64,000 nt of DNA from Streptomyces griseiscabiei (GTDB lineage: Bacteria > Actinomycetota > Actinomycetes > Streptomycetales > Streptomycetaceae), in NCBI RefSeq assembly GCF_020010925.1, contig NZ_JAGJBZ010000001.1, positions 2,356,001 to 2,420,000 on the forward strand. The letters are read 5' to 3'. Shown here in pieces: positions 1-7,948 of the stretch. The notes below the pieces were generated by a model. The model made no database searches, had not been told where the DNA came from, and saw only the letters and a list, made by a program, of their open reading frames with translations. Each line of letters starts with the position of its first letter. The stretch's first letter is position 1. The translations under genes and the position numbers were made by a program.

Positions 1-644
1 CCCAGGTCCCGGTGTGGTCGTACATCCGCAACAGCATGGTGGTCGTCGCCCTGTCGGTCACCAGTCAGCTCGTCTTCTCCACGCTCGCCGGCTACATGCT
101 CTCCAAGCCCGGCTGGAAGGGGAAGAAGCTGGTGTGGGTGCTGCTGATGGCGTCCATGATGTTCCCCTTCGAATCGATCATGGTCTCGCTGTTCCTCAGC
201 GTCCGTGACCTCGGTCTGGTCGACAACCTGGCCGGGGTCTGGCTGCCCGGCTTCGTCGCCGCCATCAACATCCTCATCATGCGGGCCGCGTTCCTCGCCG
301 TGCCGCGCGAGATCGAGGACGCGGCGATGCTGGACGGGGCGGGCGAGTGGAAGCGGTTCCGGTATCTGTATCTGCCGTCCGCGTGGGGTGCCATCCTCGT
401 CGTCACCATCAACACCTTCATCAGCGCCTGGGACGACTTCCTCTGGCCCCTGATCGTGCTGCGCACCGAGGACCACTTCACCCTGACGCTGGGCCTCGCC
501 CGCCTCCAGTCCTCCTCCTTCGGCTACGACCAGCGGATGGTGATGGCGGGCTCGGTGATCTCCGTGATCCCGGTACTGGTGCTGTTCGTGATCACTCAGC
601 GGTGGTTCTACAAGGGCGTCTCGTCCGGAGCCGTCAAGCTCTGA
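1..644 (+). CDS. ABC sugar permease, MalG type (5' end outside window)
   Basis: C-terminal part of an inner-membrane permease of a binding-protein-dependent sugar importer. The frame is open from the window edge, reading QVPVW before a GTG at 12, so the gene begins upstream. About 213 residues are visible, with hydrophobic segments near residues 10-30, 40-65, 75-95, 130-155 and 180-200. The EAA loop that docks the ATPase is present (EDAAMLDGAGEWKRF, then YLYLPSA), and the end SSGAVKL is typical of MalG partners. The binding protein and first permease presumably lie upstream. The gene ends 30 bp from the convergent GH3 gene. The substrate cannot be read from the permease; the neighbours suggest a glycoside. 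Confidence 0.9.
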   Translation, partial: QVPVWSYIRNSMVVVALSVTSQLVFSTLAGYMLSKPGWKGKKLVWVLLMASMMFPFESIMVSLFLSVRDLGLVDNLAGVWLPGFVAAINILIMRAAFLAVPREIEDAAMLDGAGEWKRFRYLYLPSAWGAILVVTINTFISAWDDFLWPLIVLRTEDHFTLTLGLARLQSSSFGYDQRMVMAGSVISVIPVLVLFVITQRWFYKGVSSGAVKL

Positions 645-690
645 GGTCAGCCGTCATCCCCTCAGGTCCAGCCGTCATGCCCTGAGGTCC
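641..690. repeat. Short tandem repeat spanning two convergent stop codons
   Basis: Two adjacent 20-21 bp units, 641-660 and 661-681, share the pattern CTGAGGTC-AGCCGTCATCCC with three differences, and the first 9 bases recur at 682-690. Unit 1 holds the TGA of the permease and unit 2 holds the stop of the convergent GH3 gene. A local duplication is the simplest reading. Confidence 0.55.
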
Positions 691-2954
691 CGTACGACGG
701 GTACGGCGTCGAGCGCCTCCCGCGCCGACTCGGCGACACGGAGCTCGACGGCGCCGACGCCGGGGGGCACCTCGAAGGACAGGGAGACCATACGGCGTTC
801 ACCGGGCGCCAGGCCGACACCCTCGAACGCGCACAGTTCGAGGGTGCGCGGCCATACCGGCGTGATCAGCCGTCGCAGATAGACCTGGACGACCGTACGA
901 GCGTGCCGTTCCCCGGTGTTGGTGACGTCGACCTCGACGGCGGTCCCCGCGAGGCGCGGTGTGCCGTACGCGAAGCTCGTGTACGACAGGCCGTGCCCGA
1001 AGGAGTACGCCGGTTCGGCGCTCTCGTCCGCGTAGGCGCCGTACTCGGTGTCCTTGTGGTTGTAGTAGACCGGGAGTTGGGCCGCCGAGCGCGGGATCGA
1101 GACGGGCAGTCGGCCTGTGGGTTCCGTGAGTCCGAGCAGGACCTCGGCGATCGCGGTGCCGCCCCACGGGCCCGGGTACCAAGCGGTGAGCAGGGCGTCC
1201 GCCGTGTCGGGGACCGTGTGCGGGCGGCCCTGGATCAGGACGACCGCCGTGGGCGTCCCCGTCGCGACGACCGCGTCCAGCAGCGCGTGCTGGGCCTCCC
1301 CCAGCCGCAGCCCCGCCAGGTCGACGCCCTCGCCGCAGGTCATCTCCGACACGACGGTCCGCGCCGCGCCGTTGGCGTCGAACTCCGTGTCGGGGGTGCG
1401 GGCGCTGCTGCCGCCCAGCACGAGCACGGCCAGGTCGGCCGCCGCCGCCTCGGCGGTCGCGGCCGGGACGCCGGTACGGTCGGCGCCGGTGAGGGCCGCG
1501 CCCCCGGCGTGGCGGACGTCCGTGCCGGGCGGTGCCAGCTCGCGCAGGGCGTCGAGGACACTCACTCCGGTGCCGGGGCGCTGCGGGGCGGTGTAGTCGC
1601 CGAGTTGGTGGGCGGTGGTCGCGGCATGCGGGCCGAGCACGGCGATCCGGCGTACCGAGGGGGCGATGGGCAGGGTGCCGGCCCGGTTGCGCAGGAGGGT
1701 GACGCAGGCGCGGGCCAGGTCGGTGCTGAGGGCGCGGCCGGTGGGTCCGGGGGGCTGCGCGCGGCGTGTGCGGGGGTGTTCGAACAGGCCGAGGCGGAAC
1801 TTCAGACGCAGGACGCGGGCGACGGCCGCGTCCAGGGCGGCTTCGCTCACGAGACCGCGTTCGACGGCCGCCTCCAGATGCGTGAAGCCCTCGTCCCAGA
1901 GGCTGAGGTCGATCCCGGCGTCCAGGGCGAGGGCGCCCGCGGAGACCTTGTCGCCGGTGATACGGGCGAGGCGGTCCACGGCGAGGCCGTCGGCCATGAC
2001 CAGGCCCTGGAAGCCCCAGGTGTCGCGCAGCAGTTCGGTGAGCAGGGCGCGGTTGCCGGAACAGGGGACGCCGTCGACCTCGTTGTAGGCGGCCATCACG
2101 GCGGCGGCGCCCGCGCGGACTCCGGCGAGGGCGGCCGGGAGGTGGATCTCGTGGAGTTCGCGGAGGCCGAGTTCGGACTCGGCGGAGTTGCGGCCGCCGA
2201 CCGTGGCGCCCTGGCCGGCGAAGTGCTTGAGGACGACGGGGGCGCGGTCGGGGGCGAAGGCCGCCTCCGCGTCCGGGGTTCCCTGCATGCCCCGCACCAG
2301 CGCCTCCGTCAGGCGGGCCGCGAGGTAGGGGTCCTCGCCGAAGCACTCCTCGGTACGGCCCCAGCGCGGGTCCCGGGCGATGTCCAGCGCGGAGACCAGG
2401 GCCAGGTGGCCGCCCCGGGCGCGGAGTTCGGCGGCGGCGTGCCCGGCGGCCCGCTCGTACAGGGCGGGGTCCCAGCCGGCGCCGACGGCCAGGTTGACGG
2501 GGAGGACCGTGCCGTCGAGGGCCATGTGGCCGTGCGGCACCTCCTCGACGAACAGGGCGGGGATGCGCAGACGGCTGCGCTCCAGGACATGGCACTGGAC
2601 CAGGTCGGCGAGGTCCGCGCTGTCGGCGGCACCGGGTCCGTGGCCGTGGTCGACGCCGGACCAGGCGTCGGCGCGCATCAGGCCGTAGAGGGCGCCGAGG
2701 CCCGCGAAGCGCTCGGTCTCGGCGTACAGGGCCTCGGTGAGTTCGAACTCCCCGTCCGGGGTGCGGCGGTAGGCGTCCCAGCCGTACATCCGCTGGTTGA
2801 GCTGGCCCGCCTTCTCCCGGAGGGTCATCCGGGAGAGGAGGTCGGCGACGCGGGTGCCGAGGGGGGCGGCCGGGTCGAGGTACGGGGGCTGCGCGGGTGC
2901 GGCGGGTGCGGCGGGTGTGGTGGCCGGAGCGACCGGCTGGTCCTGCGGGGGCAT
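675..2954 (-). CDS. GH3 family beta-glucosidase / beta-xylosidase
   Basis: A 759-residue glycoside hydrolase family 3 enzyme without a signal peptide, hence cytoplasmic. It should remove terminal beta-linked glucose or xylose from imported oligosaccharides. The N-terminal barrel carries the substrate-contact motif VVLKHFAGQG and the nucleophile Asp322 in VMADGLAVD. The second alpha/beta domain follows, with its glycine-rich LVLGGSSARTP stretch. The C-terminal fibronectin-III-like domain carries GHGLSYTSFAYG and VTNTGERHARTVVQVYL. An alanine/proline-rich leader of about 25 residues precedes the catalytic part. It lies 72 bp downstream of the kinase gene on the same strand, probably in one operon. 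Exact sugar specificity is not resolved. Confidence 0.9.
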   Translation of the reverse strand: MPPQDQPVAPATTPAAPAAPAQPPYLDPAAPLGTRVADLLSRMTLREKAGQLNQRMYGWDAYRRTPDGEFELTEALYAETERFAGLGALYGLMRADAWSGVDHGHGPGAADSADLADLVQCHVLERSRLRIPALFVEEVPHGHMALDGTVLPVNLAVGAGWDPALYERAAGHAAAELRARGGHLALVSALDIARDPRWGRTEECFGEDPYLAARLTEALVRGMQGTPDAEAAFAPDRAPVVLKHFAGQGATVGGRNSAESELGLRELHEIHLPAALAGVRAGAAAVMAAYNEVDGVPCSGNRALLTELLRDTWGFQGLVMADGLAVDRLARITGDKVSAGALALDAGIDLSLWDEGFTHLEAAVERGLVSEAALDAAVARVLRLKFRLGLFEHPRTRRAQPPGPTGRALSTDLARACVTLLRNRAGTLPIAPSVRRIAVLGPHAATTAHQLGDYTAPQRPGTGVSVLDALRELAPPGTDVRHAGGAALTGADRTGVPAATAEAAAADLAVLVLGGSSARTPDTEFDANGAARTVVSEMTCGEGVDLAGLRLGEAQHALLDAVVATGTPTAVVLIQGRPHTVPDTADALLTAWYPGPWGGTAIAEVLLGLTEPTGRLPVSIPRSAAQLPVYYNHKDTEYGAYADESAEPAYSFGHGLSYTSFAYGTPRLAGTAVEVDVTNTGERHARTVVQVYLRRLITPVWPRTLELCAFEGVGLAPGERRMVSLSFEVPPGVGAVELRVAESAREALDAVPVVRDLRA

Positions 2955-3026
2955 GGGTCGTCCTTGTCGGCCGGAGTGGTGCTGAGCGGGAGGCAGGGCT
3001 TTACCGGGGCAGGGGCTCCGGTCGGG

Positions 3027-4127
3027 TCAGGCGGTGGTGGTGTGGGCGAGGCGGGCCAGGGCGACGGCTCCCGGGGAGCCGTCCGAGACCGGGGTGAGGG
3101 CCAGGTGGTGCGGGGCCAGGCGTTCGGACAGCGGGGGCAGCAGGGGGCCGTGCGGGGCGAGCAGGCCGCCGGTGGCGACGAGGGGTTCACCGGTGCGGGG
3201 GGCGAGGGCGGCGACGGTCTCGGCCAGGCGACGGGCCGCTTCCTGGAGGATCTGCACGGCCACGGGGTCCTTCTCCTCGGCGGTCCGCACCACAGCGGGC
3301 GCGTGGTCCGCCAGCCGCACGGGCGCCCGGTCCATGACGGCGGGCAGCAGCCGGGCACGGTAGGCGGTCCGCCGCTCGGCACTCCACGCGACCGCGCCGA
3401 AGCCGGGCCCCCTGCTCGTGCCGGACCCCGTGCTCGTGCCGGTGCCGGTGAGGCCGTATCCCTCCGGGGGCAGGATCTCCTCGGGCAGGCCGAGGTCGCG
3501 GGCGACGGAGCGGACGAGCGCGGTGGGTACGCCGCGGCCGTCCGCCGCGCGCAGGGCCGCCCGTACGGCCGCGCGGCCGATCCAGAAGCCGCCGCCGTCG
3601 TCCCCGAGGAGCCAGCCGTCACCGCCGGAGGTCGCGGTCGGCACCCGGCCGGCGATCCGGGCCGCGACGGCGCCGGTCCCGGCCACCAGGACCAGCCCGT
3701 CGGAGGGATGGCCGGGGGCCGCGGCGAACGTGGTCTCGATGTCGCTGTGCACCCCGACCGTGGACGCCTCGATGCCGAGCCGGTCGAGCGCGGCGGTCAG
3801 GGCGGCCCGCGCCCGCAGCCGGCCGGGCTCGTCGGCGCCCTGGGCCTGGTGCCCGGCCCCCGCGAAGCCGCCCGCCACCGCGACCACCCGTCCGCGCAGT
3901 CCCTCGGGCACGGCCCGCGCGACGGCTTCGGCCAGGTGGTCGGCGAGGGCCGGACCGGGGACGGTGAGCGCGTTGCCGGGCCCGGCCGTCCCCTCGCCCC
4001 GGGTGCCGCCGCCGGCCAGGTCGGCGAGAACGGCACGGGTGCGGGTGCCACCCGCGTCGATGCCGACGACATATGCGGGGGCCGGTGGGGAAATCCGGGA
4101 CGAAGCTTGGTTCAAATCACTATTCAT
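3027..4127 (-). CDS. BadF/N-acetylglucosamine kinase-family sugar kinase
   Basis: A 366-residue ASKHA-fold kinase of the BadF/BadG/BcrA ATPase family, close to N-acetylglucosamine kinases; it would phosphorylate an amino sugar or other sugar in the cytoplasm. The phosphate-1 motif VVGIDAGGTRTRAVLADLAGG lies near residue 18. The second phosphate loop is LVLVAGTGAVAARI, followed by GDGWLLGDDGGGFWIG, typical of this family. I chose the ATG at 4127 (MNSDLNQASS) because an open frame running up to 4235 would overlap the divergent GH5 gene and adds no domain. The ribosome site is weak. A NagZ-type hexosaminidase nearby fits an amino-sugar salvage role, but the substrate is inferred. Confidence 0.82.
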   Translation of the reverse strand: MNSDLNQASSRISPPAPAYVVGIDAGGTRTRAVLADLAGGGTRGEGTAGPGNALTVPGPALADHLAEAVARAVPEGLRGRVVAVAGGFAGAGHQAQGADEPGRLRARAALTAALDRLGIEASTVGVHSDIETTFAAAPGHPSDGLVLVAGTGAVAARIAGRVPTATSGGDGWLLGDDGGGFWIGRAAVRAALRAADGRGVPTALVRSVARDLGLPEEILPPEGYGLTGTGTSTGSGTSRGPGFGAVAWSAERRTAYRARLLPAVMDRAPVRLADHAPAVVRTAEEKDPVAVQILQEAARRLAETVAALAPRTGEPLVATGGLLAPHGPLLPPLSERLAPHHLALTPVSDGSPGAVALARLAHTTTA

Positions 4128-4188
4128 TGCCGTCCATGGTGGTTGATACATTCGCCGGAGACAAGGTCCGTCTCTTGAGGAGGACGCC
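4128..4188. promoter_or_regulatory. Divergent control region of kinase and GH5-like genes
   Basis: Only 61 bp separate the two start codons, so promoters overlap the opposing coding starts. The stretch 4105-4155 is unusually AT-rich for this genome. The 18-bp element GTGGTTGATACATTCGCC at 4139-4156 matches GTGGATGATTGATTCACC at 7128-7145, upstream of nagZ, at 14 of 18 positions, so both could be bound by one regulator. The site GAGGAGG at 4177-4183 belongs to the rightward gene. No convincing -35/-10 pair was identified. Confidence 0.4.
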
Positions 4189-5430
4189 ATCAGCACGCCG
4201 CCCTCGCCCGCACCCGCACTCCGCTTCGGCGTCAACTACACCCCACGCCGGGGCTGGTTCCACGCCTGGCACGACTTCGATCCCGGGCTCGCGCGGGAGG
4301 ACCTGGCACAGATCGCCGGACTGGGCCTGGACCACGTCCGGGTCTTCCACCTCTGGCCGCTGCTCCAGCCCAACCGCACACTGGTCCGGGCGTCGGCCGT
4401 GGACCAGCTGGTCCGGCTGGTCGACCTGGCCGCCGAGTGCGGGCTCGACGTGCTGGTGGACGGCGTCCAGGGCCATCTGTCGAGCTTCGACTTCTACCCG
4501 GAGTGGACCCGCAGCTGGCACCACCGCAACGTCTTCACCGACCCCGAGGCGATCGAGGCCCAGGCACTGCTGCTGCGCACGCTCGGCCGCGCCCTCTCCG
4601 GCCATCCCGCCCTCATCGGCCTCCAGCTCGGCAACGAGCTGAACAACCTGGTCGAGCACAACCCGGTCGCCGTGGCCGAGGTCGACCACTACCTCGACAC
4701 CCTGCTGGCCGCCGCGCGGGCCAGGCTCGGCGAGGGGCGGGGCCTGGTCACGCACTCGGCGTACGACGCCGCCTGGTACGGCGACGACCACCCCTTCACC
4801 CCCGAGGCCTCGGCGCGCAAGGGCGACCTGACCACCGTCCACCCCTGGGTCTTCTCGGCGAACTGCGCCGGGCGCTACGGCCCGCGCTCCCCCCAGGTGC
4901 ACCACCTCGCGGAGTACGGCACCGAACTGGCCACCGCCTACGCCACCGACCCGGCCCGCCCGGTCTGGGTCCAGGAGACCGGTGCCCCCGAGCCCCACAT
5001 CCCGGCCGCCGACGCCCCCGACTTCGCCCGCGCGACCCTGCTGAACGCGGCCGGCTGTGCCCGGCTGTGGGGCGTCACCTGGTGGTGCTCCCACGACGTC
5101 GACCGCTCCCTGGCCGACTTCCCCGAACTGGAGTACACGCTCGGCCTGTTCGACTCCGCGGGCCGCGCCAAGCCCATCGCGGAGGCCCTCTCCACGACAG
5201 TCACCGAGATCCGTGGCGCCGCCGCCCCGCCCGCTCCCCGTACGACGGCGCTGGTCCTGGACTGCACCCCGGCCACGCGGTCGGTGTCGGGCCCGGGAGG
5301 CACCTTCTTCGACACCTGGATGGCGCTGCGCCAGGAGGGCGCCCGCCCGGCGGTGGTCCTGGCGGAGCGCGCGCAGGACGCGGCGCACTTGGCGGCACGG
5401 GGAATCACCGAGGTGATCGAAGCGAAGTGA
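4189..5430 (+). CDS. GH5-like glycoside hydrolase, apparent ATC start
   Basis: A cytoplasmic, cellulase-like (GH5 superfamily) hydrolase of about 413 residues. Homology-like sequence begins right after the proposed start: LRFGVNYTPRRGWFHAWHDF, then LGLDHVRVFHLWPLLQPNRT. The acid/base Glu is in LQLGNELNN and the nucleophile Glu in VWVQETGAP. A small alpha/beta C-terminal extension (TTALVLDCTP onward) follows. The frame has no ATG, GTG or TTG between the in-frame stop at 4144 and GTG 4399, and starting at 4399 would delete the first barrel strands. The site GAGGAGG (4177-4183) lies 5 nt before ATC at 4189, exactly where a start is expected. Either a rare AUC start is used or an ATG was mutated or misread. 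Confidence 0.78.
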   Translation: MSTPPSPAPALRFGVNYTPRRGWFHAWHDFDPGLAREDLAQIAGLGLDHVRVFHLWPLLQPNRTLVRASAVDQLVRLVDLAAECGLDVLVDGVQGHLSSFDFYPEWTRSWHHRNVFTDPEAIEAQALLLRTLGRALSGHPALIGLQLGNELNNLVEHNPVAVAEVDHYLDTLLAAARARLGEGRGLVTHSAYDAAWYGDDHPFTPEASARKGDLTTVHPWVFSANCAGRYGPRSPQVHHLAEYGTELATAYATDPARPVWVQETGAPEPHIPAADAPDFARATLLNAAGCARLWGVTWWCSHDVDRSLADFPELEYTLGLFDSAGRAKPIAEALSTTVTEIRGAAAPPAPRTTALVLDCTPATRSVSGPGGTFFDTWMALRQEGARPAVVLAERAQDAAHLAARGITEVIEAK

Positions 5431-5467
5431 GCGGGCGGGGCAGGGGCGCCGGACAGCGATGGGCCCG

Positions 5468-5515
5468 CGCGCCCCTGAGACGCAGGGGGCGCAGCCCCTG
5501 CGTCTCAGGGGCGCG
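5468..5515. terminator. Perfect 21-bp hairpin, bidirectional terminator
   Basis: Arms 5468-5488 and 5495-5515 are exact reverse complements around a 6-nt loop. It lies between the ends of the convergent GH5-like (5430) and nagZ (5591) genes. There is no T-tract, which is common for Streptomyces terminators. Confidence 0.8.
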
Positions 5516-5548
5516 GGGAACTGCGCGAGAAGCCCCACCGGCCGGAGG
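5506..5548 (+). repeat. Streptomyces intergenic repeat (GGGGCGCGGGGAACTGCGCG family)
   Basis: The stretch from 5508, CAGGGGCGCGGGGAACTGCG, continuing CGAGAAGCCCCACCGGCC, matches a dispersed intergenic sequence I know from many Streptomyces genomes, usually next to a hairpin between genes. Its right half overlaps the terminator stem. This identification is from memory. Confidence 0.6.
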
Positions 5549-5590
5549 CCCACCCACAGCGGAGACCACCCCACCGGGGACCGGCCCCGC

Positions 5591-7084
5591 TCAGAGCCTC
5601 CGCCCCGCCAAGACCTCGGCGAGGGCCCGCAAGTTCACCCGCCCCCTCCCGTGCGCGGCAAGCGCATCCCCCGCTTCCGGCAGCCCGGTCGAGACGACCA
5701 GCGTGTCCGGCCGTACGACCAACAGGGCGTCCCGGAGGCGCCCCTGCCAGGCGTACAGCTCCGCGTCGCACAGGGCGAGGACCAGCGGGCGCCCCTCCGC
5801 GGCCCGCAGCACCTCCGCCACGACCGCCCCGATGTCGTCCGGCTCCCCGGCGACGGCCGTCCCCGTGGCGGTGGGGTCGAGGGCGCGGATCTCGGTCAGG
5901 AGGTCCTCGCCGCCCCAGTTGAGGGCGGGGTGCGGGGGCGGGAAGCAGTCGACGACATGGGCGCCGGGCACCGGCCCCGGCAGCGGCCCCCCGCTCCGTA
6001 CGGCCCGGCGCGCCGCCGTCAGCCCGGCGCCGGCGTCCCACGCGGCCACGGCACCCGGCCGGTACGGCACCGCGTACCGCAGCGCGAGCCGCCGTACCCG
6101 CTCGGCGGCCTCGGCCACCCGCTCCTCGGCGAGGTCGCCCGCGAGCAGCGCGTCGAGCACGGCGTCCCGGCAGGCGAGGGTGACCTCCAGGTCCGGTACG
6201 GCGACGACGACCTGGTCCGCCCCGGCGGCGAGCGCGAGCCGGGCGCCCGCCGCCTCGCCGTAGCGGTCGGCGATGGCCCTCATCTCCAGCGCGTCGCTGA
6301 CGAGGACGCCGTCGAAGCCGAGTTCGCCGCGCAGCAGGCCGGACAGGACGCGTGGGCTGAGGGTGGCGGGCAGGCCGGGGTCGAGGGCCGGGAAGACGAC
6401 ATGGGCGCTCATCAGCATGGGCACGCCCGCATCGACGGCCGCCCGGAAGGGCGCGAGGTCGAGTTCGTCGTACGGCCGTGGATCGACCGCCAGTTCGTGG
6501 TGGCTGTCGGTGACGGTGCCGCCGTGGCCGGGGAAGTGCTTGGCGCAGGAGGCGACGCCGCGCGCGTCGGTGGCCCCGATCCAGGCCCGCAGATGCCGGG
6601 AGACCAGTTCGGGGTCGCCGCCGAAGGCGCGGGTGCGCACGATCGGGTTCTCGGGGCGGCTCTGGACGTCGGCGACGGGGGCGTAGGAGACGGTGATGCC
6701 GAGCGTGAGCAGATGTGCGGCGAGGGCGTCGGCACACGCGGCGGTGAGGCCCAGGTCGTCGGCGGCGCCGAGTGCCCAGGAGCCGGGCACCTCGGGGGCG
6801 CCCGCGGCGACCAGGTGGCCGATGCCGCCGCCCTCGTTGTCGATGGCGACCAGCAGGTCGGGGCGCAGTGTCCGCAGGGTGCCGGTGAGTTCACGGACCT
6901 GGTCGGCGTCGCGGATGTTGCGGGTGAACAGGATGACCCCGCCCAGACCGCGGTCGATCAGCCGTTTCAGGGTGTCGGGGACGGTCGTCGTACCGTCGAA
7001 GCCCGCGACGAGGCAGCGGTGGGCTGCCTCGTCGAGGGCCGCGGGGAGGACCGGGCCGAGCGGCCCGGCGGCGGAGTGTGTCAC
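5591..7084 (-). CDS. nagZ: Beta-N-acetylhexosaminidase, GH3 NagZ type
   Basis: A 497-residue GH3 hexosaminidase that removes terminal beta-N-acetylglucosamine, in muropeptide recycling or chito-oligosaccharide use. The NagZ signature is intact: IDNEGGGIGHL, KHFPGHGGTVTDSHHELAVD (with the catalytic Asp/His loop), and the nucleophile Asp264 in VSDALEMRA. No signal peptide is seen, so it acts in the cytoplasm. The frame stays open to 7558, but that part overlaps the preceding gene. I chose GTG 7084. GGAGG directly abuts it, too close for a normal ribosome site. TTGACT, 17 nt, GAGGAT, then about 6 nt precede the GTG, so a leaderless transcript is possible. GTG 7144, overlapping the upstream TGA, is an alternative. 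Confidence 0.85.
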   Translation of the reverse strand: MTHSAAGPLGPVLPAALDEAAHRCLVAGFDGTTTVPDTLKRLIDRGLGGVILFTRNIRDADQVRELTGTLRTLRPDLLVAIDNEGGGIGHLVAAGAPEVPGSWALGAADDLGLTAACADALAAHLLTLGITVSYAPVADVQSRPENPIVRTRAFGGDPELVSRHLRAWIGATDARGVASCAKHFPGHGGTVTDSHHELAVDPRPYDELDLAPFRAAVDAGVPMLMSAHVVFPALDPGLPATLSPRVLSGLLRGELGFDGVLVSDALEMRAIADRYGEAAGARLALAAGADQVVVAVPDLEVTLACRDAVLDALLAGDLAEERVAEAAERVRRLALRYAVPYRPGAVAAWDAGAGLTAARRAVRSGGPLPGPVPGAHVVDCFPPPHPALNWGGEDLLTEIRALDPTATGTAVAGEPDDIGAVVAEVLRAAEGRPLVLALCDAELYAWQGRLRDALLVVRPDTLVVSTGLPEAGDALAAHGRGRVNLRALAEVLAGRRL

Positions 7085-7140
7085 CTCCGAAATCCTCTGG
7101 CTGGCCAAGCCGAAAGTCAACAGCTCGGTGGATGATTGAT

Positions 7141-7782
7141 TCACCAAGGATCGGTGGGGCCCCGGGTGCGCGCCCGCCGTCGTGCGCGCACCCAGCCGAG
7201 CAGCACCACCGAGCAGACGGCGGCGAAGGCGCACCAGGTCGAGATGAACTCCAGTCGCCACAGGGTCCAGCAGATCGCGGCGCCCACGCCGGCCAGGACG
7301 CCGAGCACCAGGAGCCGCCGGTCGCCGGAGAGGAGCAGGGAGCCGACGGTGGCGAGGAGATAGCCGGCGACGAGGAGGGCCGGGTGGGAGAGGTCGACCG
7401 TGTAGCCGACGGTACGGCCGCGGATCTCGGCCGTCACCGGGCCGGTGACCAGACCGTGGGCGAGCGCGGCGGCGGTCACGGCGCCGACCGCGAGGAGCAC
7501 GGCGAGCCGGGTCCGGGCGGATCGCGGAGCCGCGCACCACACGCCCGCCGGCACCCACACGGCCAGCAGCGGCAGGGCGATGACGGCCCAGGTGACGGTC
7601 GCGGGCCCGCTGCCGCCGTGCGAGGACCAGACCGCCGCCTCCACGATCTGATGCGCGCCAAGCAGCAACGGCAGCGCGGCGAGCGGCAGATCACGCCGGT
7701 CGCGCACCAGCGCCACACAGGCCACCCCGACGGCCGCGACACCGGCACCCGCCACGAGATCGGCCGTCGCACTCCAGCACAT
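7141..7782 (-). CDS. Small integral membrane protein, DUF6629-like
   Basis: A 213-residue polytopic membrane protein beginning MCWSATADLVAGAGVAAVGV. That opening is characteristic of an actinobacterial family (DUF6629, from memory) of unknown function. Six or seven hydrophobic helices are spaced along the chain, with short charged loops (VRDRRDLPLA, RARRRARTRG at the C-terminus). The ATG at 7782 was chosen because the MCWSA start is conserved in relatives, and GGGGTGG precedes it. Its stop codon overlaps a possible GTG start of nagZ (GTGA), so translational coupling is conceivable. No catalytic motif is seen. Confidence 0.7.
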   Translation of the reverse strand: MCWSATADLVAGAGVAAVGVACVALVRDRRDLPLAALPLLLGAHQIVEAAVWSSHGGSGPATVTWAVIALPLLAVWVPAGVWCAAPRSARTRLAVLLAVGAVTAAALAHGLVTGPVTAEIRGRTVGYTVDLSHPALLVAGYLLATVGSLLLSGDRRLLVLGVLAGVGAAICWTLWRLEFISTWCAFAAVCSVVLLGWVRARRRARTRGPTDPW

Positions 7783-7948
7783 CGCACCACCCCGGGATCG
7801 GCCGTCGTCTGCGCGGGCCACGCTATGTCGCGCCCGGCGCCCCTTCGCGGGGCGACACGGGGCCGTCGGCGCCTGGGGCCGCTTCGGCGGAGCGGGTGTG
7901 CGCCGCGCCCGGACGGGCCGCGCGACCAGGGCGGCCGGCGTGCCCGGC

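Noticed and set aside
903..4178. Open frame of 1091 codons on the plus strand
   Set aside because: Antisense to the GH3 and kinase genes, which have intact catalytic motifs. Composition is Gly/Arg/Ala-rich with no domain, as expected from high-GC antisense frames.
5468..5515. Hairpin as an operator
   Set aside because: It lies between two convergent gene ends, far from any start; termination fits better.
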